Positions 43,101-61,289 of a stretch of DNA of 64,000 nucleotides are shown in pieces. The translations under genes were made by a program, and so were the position numbers. The stretch spans positions 18,972,001-19,036,000 of the forward strand of contig OZ316894.1 in the NCBI GenBank assembly GCA_973895155.1, read 5' to 3'. This DNA comes from Marsupella aquatica (Eukaryota; Marchantiophyta). The notes beneath the pieces were generated by a model, which worked only from the letters and a program-made list of their open reading frames with translations, had not been told where the DNA came from and searched no databases. How positions within the stretch are numbered: position 1 is the first letter of the stretch; every line of letters begins with the position of its first letter.

Positions 43101-44640
43101 GTGGACTGTAGCAATGCAAACGGAGATGCAGTCACTAAAGGACAACAAAACTTGGGAGCTTGTCAAGCTGCCTGAGGGACAGCAAGTGGTGGACAGCAAG
43201 TGGATATACAAGCTAAAAGATCAGTCCATAGGAGGTGGATCAAAGGTCTACAAGGCTAGGTTGGTAGCCAAATGATTCACACAGGAAAAAGGTGTGAATT
43301 ATAATGAGGTCTTCTCACCAGTTGCTAAGTATTCAACAATACGGCTATTATGTGTGCTTGTTGTAATATTTGGTCTGTTGCTAGATCAGATGGATGTTGT
43401 CACAGCCTTCCTCTATGGCACCTTGGGAGAGGTGATCTTCATGAGATAGCCGCTAGGTTTTGTGAAGAGAGGGCAAGAGGATTTGGTTTGCAGATTGTTG
43501 AGATCCTTGTACAGGTTGAAGCAGTCACCAAGATAGTGGAATAAGCGGTTTGATGATTGTATTCGTGCACAAGGCTTTCACAGGAGTGTGTTTGACCCAT
43601 GTGTGTATCTTAAACCAGTGAAGAATGTTGTCTTTGGGTTCATTGTTTTAGTACTTTATGTGGATGACATGCTTATTGCGGCCAAGGATAGGTCTGAGAT
43701 TGTTAAGCTCAAGGCACTGCTAAGTGCAGAGTTTAAGATGAAGGACTTAGGGCCAGCTAAGAGGATTTTGGGTATGGAAATCACTAGGGACTTGGAGGCT
43801 GGCAAGCTATGGTTGACATAGAGCAATTATGCGAGGACGGTAATTGCAAGGTTCAACATGGGGGATAGCAAGCCAGTAAGTACCCCGTTGGCTCCACACT
43901 TCAAGTTGTCATCAGCATTCTGTCCTACGGATGAGACAGAGAAGGGGCTGATATCAAAGGTTCCTTATGACAAGGCAGTGGGGAGTCTCATGTATTTGAT
44001 GACCTGCACTAGACTTGATCTTGCCATGGCTATGGGCAAGGTGAGCAGGTACATGTCGAATCCAGGGAAGGTACACTGGGAAGCAGTGAAGTGGATTATT
44101 CGGTACTTAAAGGGTACCATGGATCATGGTCTATTGTTTGATGCACATGCTGATAATGCTAGATCATTGATGGGCTATGTAAATTCTGACTATGCATAGG
44201 ATCTGGATCGGAGGAGGTCAACAACAGGTTATGTGTTCACACTAGGAGGTTGATGCATCAGTTGGAGGTCTACTCTGCAAAAGTGTATTGCTCAGTCTAC
44301 TACAGAAGCGGAGTATGTTGCAGCAGCGGAAGCAGCAAAGGAAGCGATTTGGTTGGATAGACTGATCACTGAGATGAGATTGCCACAGGGGAATGTGAAG
44401 CTCCATTGTGATAGTCAGAATGCGCTCCATCTTGCTGTGAACCAGGTAATGGACAGCAGAGTGAAGCACATCGATGTCAGGTACCATTTTCTCAAGCAGG
44501 CTGTGTCTGATAATCAGTTTGAGCTAGTCAAGATTGACGGTAAACTCAACCTGGCTGACGCTTTTACCAAAGTGATTCCTTTGGAGAGTTTTTCTAGACA
44601 TCGTGATGCGTTGAAGGTTTTGCAATTGCCTCACAAGTAG
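43101..44640 (+). pseudogene. copia-2 reverse transcriptase and RNase H
   Basis: RT shows VVDSKWIYKLKDQ near 43186, LLDQMDVVTAFLYG near 43378 and the catalytic YVDD at 43657-43668. RNase H has GYVNSDYA near 44173, STTEAEYVAAAEAAKE near 44296 and HCDSQNALHLA near 44404. It ends ADAFTKVIPLESFSRH with TAG at 44638. Premature stops: TGA 43273, TAG 43447, TAG 43534, TAG 43819, TAG 44197, TGA 44251. All in one frame. Confidence 0.9.
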
Positions 44641-44820
44641 GGTTACTTTACATTTGTGTAGATATTGAGATATGCTCTTGCTCATTCCTTGTATGAGCTA
44701 CGGCTCAGTTCTGGTCTACTCTCGTATAAAGAGGGAAAAACCGGTTTGGTTTTTCTTTCCAGAACTTCCCGCTGAGCAATCATATAGGTTGCAGTCTTTA
44801 CCCTCCCCTAGACCAGAGTC

Positions 44821-44830
44821 AAGGGGGAGA
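44821..44830 (+). other. copia-2 polypurine tract
   Basis: AAGGGGGAGA one base before the 3' LTR. Confidence 0.8.
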
Positions 44831-44831
44831 T

Positions 44832-45176
44832 TGTTAGGATTTACTCTTAGGTCTAGAGTTACGACTGTACCGTAGTTAAGGCTAACCTTAGTTGCAAACT
44901 TAGTTAGGTTAGTCATGCTGTGCACACTCTATAACCAAGTGGTGTTTGCTTGGAGAGGTGGAACTCAGGCTCATTCTTACGGAGCTAGTTGAGAGATAGA
45001 GAGAGCTTGTGATGTGGATGTTTGGTATGGCCGGTCGGCCTAGAGTGCAGTAAAGCTCTTGTGTGTTCCCGTGGACATAGCCTCATGTGGAGGTGAACCA
45101 CGTATTTCTCGGTGTCGACTCTTGTGCGTTGGATGGTTCATGGGCTAGCCGTTGCGATTGTCGTCGATGCTCAATA
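44832..45176 (+). repeat. copia-2 3' LTR
   Basis: 345 bp, 15 differences from the 5' LTR. It ends GCTCAATA where the 5' LTR ends GCTCAACA, then the target duplication GTGCT follows. Confidence 0.95.
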
Positions 45177-45181
45177 GTGCT

Positions 45182-48100
45182 CAATATCTCAAGAACAAGG
45201 GGGAGGAAGCTGTCTGCTGAAGTCTGTGTGGCATCTTTGCCTCTTAGTTTTGTCCTGGCTTCCTGTACATGTTGTTATTGCCCTGGCCGCTGTTGCCAAT
45301 ATCCCGATGATGTCTTTGCGCAAAGATTTGGACACCACAGCATCAGCCAAGGTATACCAGCCATCACGGACCACGGTAGGATCAACCCGTAATGGCTATG
45401 GTGAAGGACCAAGGAAATCGCGCACCACCTCCCTCTGCACGTGTACCAAAGTCCTGAAGAGAAGGAGCAGGAAAATCCATTTTTGCATGAAATTGTCATA
45501 CTTTTGAAAAGTGAACTCATTCTCTAGCTTTAGAGCCACTTCTGTGGGCCTCTATGGAATATGGTGTCCCCATTTTTGTTTTATTGTTTGAAGGAATAAA
45601 GGTCTCTAGGGATCTTCTTCTCCAAAAACATTGATCAATGCCAAAATTGTGCCCCCAATTGTGTTGCACCTATTGACACTTTTCACAGTATGTAATCTCA
45701 CACACCCTATTTAAGGACGGAAATGTTCTGGAAGTAAGGGTGAATAGTGCCTGTGATACTCAAAGTGTGTGATAGTAACTAATCCTGCCACCCATCAATA
45801 CTCTTCCCCATTCTCCTCACACTCAATACTTTACTTGTAACTCACTTATATAGCATGTTCATTCTACTACATGCCTATTTTGACTTATAAAAAAATTGGA
45901 ATGAGTAGACATTTTAACTTAACTAGTTTATAAAAAACAAGTATTGAAGAATGATTAGAAGAAAGTTAATGCACATCTTTTTAAAATGAGAAAAATACAG
46001 TACAATATTTGAAGACATGTGCATTAATATCAAGATATTAGTCGATGTACTTGTATAAGTACAGCAACACTTTATGATTCAATTCAAAGGGAAGAGGGTG
46101 AACTACTGAACTTTGTTTTTTTTAATTTCTGGCTCTATTTGGGGCTCTCTATTTAGGTGACATCTGTTCATCAATAAACCATGAATAATGTAAATTCTAT
46201 AACCAATGACATATAAGGTGCACTCTTCAATGAATAGTGTACTAGTTGTTTGGTTGAAGGGTCTAACCTTCTCTCATGCAGGTAAGGAAATATGCCCCTC
46301 AAAATGCTAAGAAAAATAGAGGAGACCTAATAAAAACTAAGGACATTAAAAAAGTTAAAGGGGCTGCCAAAAAAATGCAAAGAAAAATAGAGGAGACTTA
46401 AGCTTCCAAAAATAATTAACTTTTAAATAATATATAGCTAAAGCATGGACTAGACCAAATGAACATAAAAATACATTTCTATGAATCAAACAAGATAGCC
46501 AAAGAGTGTCCCGCCATTATAGCAGCCTCACTTATTATTCAATGAAGTCATGAACATTAGGATATTGGCCAATAGAATTCCTCTATGAAATGTTTGACAA
46601 ATGATGCTGTAAGTGATTCATATTCATCATTTGTATTTTAGAACGAGTCATTCTAAAATACACGAACTACAAAAAAACCAAAAAAAACACAAGAACCACA
46701 ATCAAGTTTAGCTGCCGTCGTGTTGCCTGAAAATTCTGTTGCCTTAAAGTGTGTTACTGTCTACTGTAGATTTTGGAAAATCTGTGGTTACAGTGCTGTG
46801 AGACTAATTTTCTGACGAGACTGACACATAAAAGTATACATTGTTTCAGCTCAATATATAGAAAGTTCATTCAAGGCACAAGATGATGATGTGACAAAGA
46901 TCGCGTCACCCCCTTCAGACAGCGCGTAGGTCGACCACTAGATCTCTTGTGAAGTCAAGTATCGATTATCGTGCCTAAAAATGAAGTACTCAAGCAGTTT
47001 ACTAATTATTTGCCACAGACTGACAACTATAAATATAAAGTGCAGTTTTGGTTTAGCTCTACGATCATGATAGTCACAAAGATTACGTCACCCTCTTAGT
47101 AGAGCAAGTAGGTCGCCTAGTAGAACTCTTGTCATGAAGTCATCAACCCTACCTAGAAATAAAGAAACATTGCGTGCGATAGAGAGTTTGAGTGATAGAG
47201 TCTCAGATTCTCATTGGTCAGGGAGGGCAAATTGACTTGAATCACAGCAATAGATAATCATACGAGTGGGACCTTTAGTATTTCCATGGCGCCATGACTA
47301 ATAAGATGGAGGTGCTTAATAAGACAAAATATGGATTGACACAAGACAGACAGTGCAAACTGCACTTGAATTTCCATAGTTAACCCAATCTAGTTCGCGA
47401 CTAAGGTCAACATTAATTATGGTTACAATCAGAATTTAAGCATTAAATATTTTTTGCGCAACTCCCAACTTGTCATTTTGCCAACACCTTGCAAACTCTT
47501 CAAAATTGAAGACAACAGTGCCTACTTGCCATAGGGCTTGACTACCTGGCCACAGTTCTGCTTGATAGTGTGCAAAGCACTGACCTTGCACTGGTAAAAA
47601 ATATGTTAAGAAAGACCTTGCAATGGTAATAAATATGTTAAGAAATTGCTGCCCCACGCCAAAATCCAACCTCCAAAACATGGTGGGCTGGAAAAACAAT
47701 GTCCTGGTTTAGGAGGTGATGACGAAGCAGATTAAATTTGAGGATCTGCAGCCTCCGCCTAATTTTTTAATTTGAGAGAAATGCTCCAGACAACGGTATC
47801 TACAGTTGACATAGGTCGCAAACACACACGTTGGCCAGGCATCAGCAAGATAACCCAAAAAAATCGATAGAGAAGCTTTTTGGTCAGGAAGAATTAAATC
47901 GACCATCTGCAAAAGAAACAGGTCAGAATAACTTTAACTTTTCAAATATCGAGAACAGTCAACTAAGTTACCACCTAATGTCAGTCCACTTAAATTCTGT
48001 AATTAAAGTAGTATAAAGTATAAAACCATCAACTACATGTCACTACGAAAAATGCACGTGAGTTGCGTACTGTAACTAATCACAGTCTGTAAAGCATAAA

Positions 48101-51100
48101 TTGATTTCGTAGGTATGTGACTATCGTACTGTAGCTACACATCCCATAATGCTGGATTAGTTCAGTACAGTACTTTCCTTCCCAACAATCATTGTCCCGT
48201 ACACAGTACAGAATTCTTTTCTACTGGACACTGTCGTCAACTAATTGATCTGGAAGGGGAAAGTTCTCTTTCAAACTACAAAGGAAGAGGTTTATGGTCA
48301 CATTAAAAAATTTGAAATCCAAATGTGCACGCACTTTCTTGCGGGCCTTACTTCCAAGGAGGACTTATATCATGCGATTTTGTTTCTAGAAATAAACATC
48401 TTAAAACATAGGTATTTGTTTTGAAAAAATATATTTTATACCTAAATGTACAAAATATTTTAAGAATATTCATATATTTGGCTTTAAAAAACCTTGTAAA
48501 GCTGAGGTTTGCCCAAAACTTCTATCAAAAGCCTAATTGTTTGTAAGCATTGTTGTCAATATATACAAACTCTAACTGCAGTGGCAAACGGTTGTTTCAA
48601 CAGTGGACTCATAGTTGACCACATTTGATTGATGTTCAAACAATGGTAGAAATCCTGGGTTCCACAATAGAGTTCTCATTTTATAAGGACCGAAAATCTC
48701 ACTATAAAAAAGTTTGACACAAAATGATATCTTTGGTGGGCCCCCAAGGCCCATTGGAAGAGAAATTGAAAGTTTTGGTTCACACAGACGCAACTTTTCC
48801 TCAAGAGGGCCATTACATATATGTGTACAACTATGGCCACGAGAAACGAGAGTTGGGGCATAAGTTTCTCAATCTGATCCCCATCAAAAGAAAGAGTTGT
48901 GGTCTAGGCTTCTAGAGTGAAGACTCTAGACCCTGTCTAGGACTGCACCAAAATTATGACACGCTTTCTAGGACCCCACCAAAATTTATGGGGATGAAAA
49001 GAAAAATGAATTATTATATATATGTCAAAGTGATGATGTTTCTCATCATTGATGAGCAAACATGATGAACACGATGCTAGTTTCCGTCATTTGTGTTGAA
49101 CATTCAGAGAACGGGAATTGAGGCTCGCATCTCTAAATTTTTCCAGGAATCTCAATCCGCAAGGGTAGTGTGTGGTAGTGTGGTACTGCGGTGGCTAGAT
49201 ATGAGTGAAGAGATAATTTTGTGGGCACGTGGACGGGCAAGCTACACGCTAGAGTCGAGAAAAAAGGTTTTGCAAGGGCATAGAAAGAGCAGTAGTAATC
49301 ATTCAGTTCGGTGGGCTTTTGCCTGGGGATTCGGGAGGAGTGAAGAATGCTAGTCATGCATCAGTGATGCGGTGGGCTTTGCCTGGGGATACGGGAGGAC
49401 TGAAGAATGCTAATCATACATCAGTGATGCGGAAACTCACAGCTGGTGCTGCTGTTGCAGAATGATATCACCGAATGCACGAGGCTGCAAGCATGAAGGT
49501 CAACTGAGAACGTGTGCTTCTGCCTAACGTAGGCAAAGCCTACATGAAACAAGAGGTAGGGCCTGACTGTTATTCGCTTGTGCAAACCACGAGCTTTAGT
49601 GCTGTTTTTTTTGTGATTCTATGAGTTCGGTACTAAGCCTTGTGGCTTTGTGATCGACTGTCTGATGCGGAAGTCTACCAGAACGGTGTTCTCCCGTGCT
49701 TCCATCTGTTGAGTTACTCTGCTTCAAATTTTTGGCTTTGTGATCGACTTTCTGATGCGGAAGTATATAATACAGGATTTTCCCCTCCTGCTTGAATTTG
49801 TTGAGTGAACCTGCTTCGATTTGCTGATCACTGCTACAATATGGGTAGATTTGAGCTAGCTCGATCGCCATGCTGAAGAATGAGCGATGACAATTTACTA
49901 GGCATGGACCTCCGCAGTTGACCCACAGTAACGATTTTGTCCGATCATGGCCTGGATTCAACAGATTCAATCACGGTCGGTGAGTGGCTGTTGAATTCTG
50001 AGAATCCTGGCCTTGCCGTGCTGCTCTCGGTGAACCTCCTGACACGTCAATTATGAGCTTGTCATTATCACGCAACTTTAGGTACTGGAAGTTGTTGAGG
50101 ATTCGTCTTCTTCCTGTCCTCCTGGCCCTGATGTCATTAGAGGCACGATGTGCTTACCACTGTAGACCTGCTACTGAGATTCGAGGTTAGTGTTAGGGGA
50201 CGAGTCCCAAGGAAGATCGTGCTTCCTTACGTCGTCCGCATGCGGTTCAGGCACTTGAACTGACGATGCAGCGTTAAGACGGAGTGTGGCTTGCAAGTCC
50301 TCCGTTCACGCTAGCATGTCTCTCCAGAGGTGCGATTTGAAGTTCGACACCTCGATGAGCAGTCTTCGGAAATCACAAATTTCTATCTGCGAGGAAGACA
50401 TTGGGCTCACAGCTTTGTCTTTCGAATTTTATAGCGCTCCTTCGAGCCGGCTCTTTGGTTGGGTACTGTTTTTTGATGATGTTGAGATCGCTGCAGTAAT
50501 CTTGATAACGGGAACGCCGTTGAACTGGGTTCATCTCCGCCCGGTTCAGCTCAGACGTTGGCACAGGCCTTATGTTGGACCGTTTTGGTTGCTTATCTCT
50601 CCTAAAGCAGTTGATCTTTAATATCCACCTTCCGATTATTGTGTATTTATTAAACAAGAAATTTCGCGAGAAGTGGGCGATGAACTCAAAGAGTGGAATT
50701 ATTACCCTTATTGATTCGAACGTAGAGCTCCAGTAGTTTCGAAGAATGACCAGCGGGCAATCGCCGAATTGCATTGACGAGTTTCGAGTTTAGTGACAAC
50801 ATGATTGTCTGCTGTTTTGAGTCGTCCTACTATTGCACTTCATATTGTTTCATACGAGCTTTGGTTGGTACTTCTGTAAGATGAAGGCATGACGAGATTG
50901 AAACTAGATTTGTTTCAGCACAATTGGAAGATTGTGAGCAGGGCATTCCATCGATCATTTTGCGCGTTTTCGGATGCTGACTGGAGAAATTTTCAGTGCT
51001 CATTCTCTGCAAAGGTCAAGTTTGGAGGCTAGCTTCTCGAGACATCTGTTATTGGAATGGTCATTTCTGACAGTGGGAAATATGTTTTGCAGAGCAACGG

Positions 51101-51134
51101 CTGTAAATATGTCGCTTCACGATGCTCAAATCTT
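45182..51134. other. Gene-poor AT-rich intergenic region
   Basis: No gene recognised over about 6 kb. It holds several small duplications. GACAAAGAT(C/T)(G/A)CGTCACCC at about 46896 and 47078 is a direct repeat with a period near 182 bp. GACCTTGCA(C/A)TGGTAA is duplicated in tandem at 47582-47645 (32-bp unit). CGGTGGGCTTT(T)GCCTGGGGAT is duplicated at 49309 and 49370. GGCTTTGTGATCGACT(G/T)TCTGATG is duplicated at 49642 and 49734. The last part should contain the ABCC promoter. Confidence 0.4.
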
Positions 51135-51164
51135 GCAGAGGCAGAGGCAGAGGCAGAGGCAGAG
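51135..51164 (+). repeat. (GCAGAG)5 microsatellite
   Basis: Five perfect hexamers, 142 bp upstream of the ABCC start codon, probably in its 5' UTR or promoter. Confidence 0.9.
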
Positions 51165-51305
51165 TAGCTGCTGCCATCGTGAGAATGAGTTCAAGTGATT
51201 TGGTCCATTGAAGCCTCGGTTGTTCTTGTGACCGTTAACTACTAATGCAGTAGATTCCAGGTTCTAATAGATAGCATCATCCCTCGCTCTAATTAGGGAG
51301 GCACT

Positions 51306-58201
<6,896 letters not shown>

Positions 58202-59234
58202 GCTCTCCTTTCGTGGAAGTGGTTACCTTCTAACATCATGGACGGTAATCAAATCACCATTCAAATAGTTACAGTTAAATTATCATACTTCGGGAGACTT
58301 GTGACGCTCAGCATTCAGGTTCAACTCCTCTTCGGGAACTTCTGATCATTTATTCTCCGAGTTACTTCTTCGTATAGAAACCCGGGGAGTGTCAACAGAT
58401 TTTGAGCGATATGCAATCGCTTGAAAGCTGCGTTTCTTATGATGCGGCACAAGACCCCAATTGCACTATTCCTCCCTCCCATCAATGAAGAAACAAGATT
58501 TCCAAATGTTCTCTGAAATGCCAAAGATTTCAGTGACTGAAAGAGGTTCATTCTCGAAGTCATACTTACTTGACATAATTAATGGATCCCGTGTCAATGT
58601 TCAGATACGTCAATGCAATAATTAATTTGAAAGCTTGGTTAACTGCGTACCATTCATCTCTGAAAAGGTACATGTGACGGTCGGATTTATCTGCTCTGGC
58701 AGTAAAGTACGGATTTTTACTTTCAGACCTACGGCATAGTCGAGGACACCATGGATACGTCATTGGAATCATGTGAGTCCTGAGATTATGTAATTCGAGA
58801 AGTTCAGATACGAGAACACATTGTGATGAATTACTGCCAGTAGACCTTAGGTACGGAGACTTGATTGTTTAAAGCAACTTGTGCAAATGGCCAGTAAGGG
58901 TTTTGGGTTTCAGGTTGTCAAAAATCCTGGTCAATTACATTCATGTCTACTCAGAATCTAAGGACAGCCGTAAGCATTGTTCCGAAAAATACCTACAAGA
59001 ATGTATTGGTCCATCACTTACATCCTTGGCTCTCCCCCATGGAACTGGATAATCCTATCCCGGCTTGAAGTCGAATCTCAAGAGCACACGTTGTAGGTTA
59101 GCTTATGTTCAGATAGAAATTTTTGAGCTGGAATTGGTCAATTCAAGTTTTCAAATCAGTGAAACCTTCCCACCTGCCACAAATGCCAGAGGAAGTAACA
59201 AGTAAAACCTATACTGACCTCGAAACCAAACAAG

Positions 59235-59374
59235 GACTTAACAGGACCCCTCTGGTATCTCCTGGACTTAACCAGACCCTTGTGAGTAAACTGCCATCAA
59301 GATCTGAGCACCCTTGTGAGTAAACTGCCATCAAGATCTGAGCAAAATAGGTAGGCACAGGGGTCCTGTTAAGT
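59235..59374. repeat. 17-bp inverted repeat enclosing a tandem duplication
   Basis: GACTTAACAGGACCCCT at the left and its exact reverse complement AGGGGTCCTGTTAAGTC at the right lie about 105 bp apart. A second partial copy of the right arm (AGGGTCCTGTTTAGTCTTTT) follows at about 59388. Between the arms is the 34-bp duplication. It could be a small foldback element; no target duplication was identified. Confidence 0.65.
59276..59343. repeat. Exact 34-bp tandem duplication
   Basis: Two identical adjacent copies beginning ACCCTTGTGAGTAAACTGCC. Same length as the unrelated duplication at 26272-26339. Confidence 0.85.
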
Positions 59375-60592
59375 CTTTTTGTCACACAGGGTCCTGTTTA
59401 GTCTTTTCCTGCCTTGAAACCGATTGGAACCTGTGACAACCTATTTCATGTACTCACAACCGGGTTCACAACTTCCTATCGATGAAAAGAAATCTTCGAG
59501 AAGCTGTTCTCACTTCAACGCACATCGGGTGTCCGGCTCCGGTACATTTTCATTACGTTACATGCCCGACAAAGCGACAGACAATTGAAGACACGAGTGG
59601 CTGGCTTTTCTTCTCAGTAGTGAGGGGTTAGTTTCTCTTGATTGACTTCGTCGACAGCACGGTCATTTGATATGATAGTACATCACGATCTCTCCCATCC
59701 TATGCTCGGACCGACGCGTCATTCTTGCGACTCTTCCCAATTGTGTGTGGGCTTCATGGCATAGACTTGTTTCTCCTCGTCGGCACATCTGCCCCGGGTT
59801 CCAAATTAGGACCTTTTAGTGAACACATCATTGCAAGTTTTTGGCTAAACAATCTGTGAACAAGCTTGCTGCAGGTGTCCTGGATAAACAGTAGCGTATC
59901 GGCGTTCTTGTCTTGCTCTGCAGAAATGTCAATGTGTGCTGATCGGGTATACATTCAAAAGAGGAAGCCACCTTTAGGCCCGAATAACGTACTCGAAGCT
60001 TTGGGACTGAAACTACTGACAATTTTGTACGAGACGTATTGCATGTAATTTCTTGGCGCAGGAAACGGCTTTGGAGCAAGTGTTCCAGCTCGAATGGCCC
60101 CCTGTCTGTAATCTTCGATCAGCTAGATTTCACGGGTGACGAGGACTTCACGGAGTTGATGGTAGGTTCGATGTGTCGTATGGGTCAGGTCGCTTCCGAG
60201 TGTAAGTTGGTATGTCTGTCGTGGAACCGAGTCTATGGGTAGAAATGGGAAGGAACCTGAACAGTGATACTGGCAACATCGACAGAGCTCTGGCGAGGGT
60301 CGTCAGTATGAAACCAACTCTGCCGATAGTGTAGTACTTACTGTAATTCCTGATGATAGCCCGGATGATAGCTCCATACGTTCAATGGGAGGAGCCAGGT
60401 GGAGAGGGATGAAGATGATGACCCTTAGATCTTCGATGGTAGCATGATGGGGTGGAGGATGCAGGTTTTTTTAATTTCAAGCTCGGGGGACGATTGGTTC
60501 GATAGGGAAACAAAAGCTTAAATACCCGAAGACCAAACAGGACGTGATGAAAAGCTTGTCACCTCGAGGGTATGGTAACTGTTGGCAAAAGT

Positions 60593-61210
60593 TTAGAGCA
60601 ATCCAGGTTCAGACCTCAGTGATAGTTGCTCAAGCTGTTCAATTCCTTGCTCAATTGCTGCAGGTTGAGGGGAAGAGCGATCACATTCAGCTCGTGCGTT
60701 CGGGTCCTGGCTATGGAGATTATGCAAATAGTCTTCACGGAAGGAAATGCCGTGAGAGTTACCGCAAGGCACTCTGCCGCAATGCCCTCGGTGTCCTCTG
60801 TTTCCTCTGTGTGGGCTCCCAGTAGAGCCGTCACCGGACCTGTTGTGCATCAAGTGATGAGGTGAGAGAGATCTGTGCATGCGGCGGTAGTGACGCCCGT
60901 GCTCACGAACAGCGACGTCGTGCAATCCTCGAGAAACATGTCGTCCCCTAACACCATCGTCAGGGCCTCCATGGAGCTTACGCCCACCATGGGAAAGATC
61001 ACCATGGCCGTGTGTATGGGCGAGGCTGTAGGGACCCTTCACATGCTGATGGTGGTGGTGATGGAGACGACGCCGAGAGGGAGATGGTCGGTGGCCCCGA
61101 GGCCCTTGGTGGTGGCGATGAGGGTGCTGTCCAAACACATTACCCTGTGGAGATGCGTCCTGAGAGCTACCCTGAATTGCATGTGTCAACACTTCAACAC
61201 AGGTCACCAT
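60593..61210 (-). CDS. Hypothetical His/Arg-rich protein, inverted copy A
   Basis: A 205-codon frame on the minus strand, starting at the ATG (61208-61210) conserved with copy B and ending in TAA at 60593. It is rich in His, Arg, Gly and Ser (RHHQGPRGHRPSPS, then a HHHHHQH run and RSLSPHHLMHNRS), with a Gln/Glu-rich end (PAAIEQGIEQLEQLSLRSE). No domain, signal peptide or membrane segment is recognised. Copy B at 63084-63734 shares the same start, stop region and frame. At least five length differences between them are all multiples of three. The C-terminal tail differs mostly by synonymous changes in this frame, but elsewhere substitutions show no codon-position bias, and another sense frame (interrupted twice by TGA in both copies) has higher GC at third positions. 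It may be a real small gene or a decayed coding duplicate read in the wrong frame. Confidence 0.35.
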   Translation of the reverse strand: MVTCVEVLTHAIQGSSQDASPQGNVFGQHPHRHHQGPRGHRPSPSRRRLHHHHHQHVKGPYSLAHTHGHGDLSHGGRKLHGGPDDGVRGRHVSRGLHDVAVREHGRHYRRMHRSLSPHHLMHNRSGDGSTGSPHRGNRGHRGHCGRVPCGNSHGISFREDYLHNLHSQDPNARAECDRSSPQPAAIEQGIEQLEQLSLRSEPGLL

Positions 61211-61289
61211 GCTGCAGACAGATCGCGAAACTAGATAGCAGAATGGCGGGCCCAAAGCTATCCTTCCCACCGGCAAGAATCCAACGCCC

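Larger units (their letters stand above)
38869..45176 (+). mobile_element. Ty1/copia element, copia-2
   Basis: A complete 6308-bp copia element with 345-bp LTRs at both ends (38869-39213 and 44832-45176) and a perfect target duplication, GTGCT, at 38864-38868 and 45177-45181. The LTRs differ at 15 positions by eye (14 transitions), so it is older than copia-1. Primer site TGGTATCAGAGC is at 39216-39227 and polypurine tract AAGGGGGAGA at 44821-44830. The pol frame is related to copia-1 and stays in a single reading frame over 4.3 kb, but is cut by 16 TAG or TGA stops. The 3' LTR ends in TA instead of CA. Confidence 0.95.
58202..60550. other. Intergenic, 3' of the ABCC gene
   Basis: No gene recognised. 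It contains a hairpin-forming inverted repeat (59235-59374) and an exact 34-bp tandem duplication (59276-59343). Confidence 0.4.

Noticed and set aside
964-44640. Reassigned nuclear code in which TAG and TGA are sense codons
   Set aside because: The AP2 gene and the ABCC gene both end in TAG at the expected protein ends, copia-2 ends in TAG and the gypsy pol in TGA. The stop spectrum in the elements is better treated as decay, kept as a finding about mutation pattern.
50286-50621. Upstream TMD0 exon for the ABCC transporter
   Set aside because: The 111-codon frame has hydrophobic patches but not five membrane helices and no consistent splice junction to the exon at 51306.
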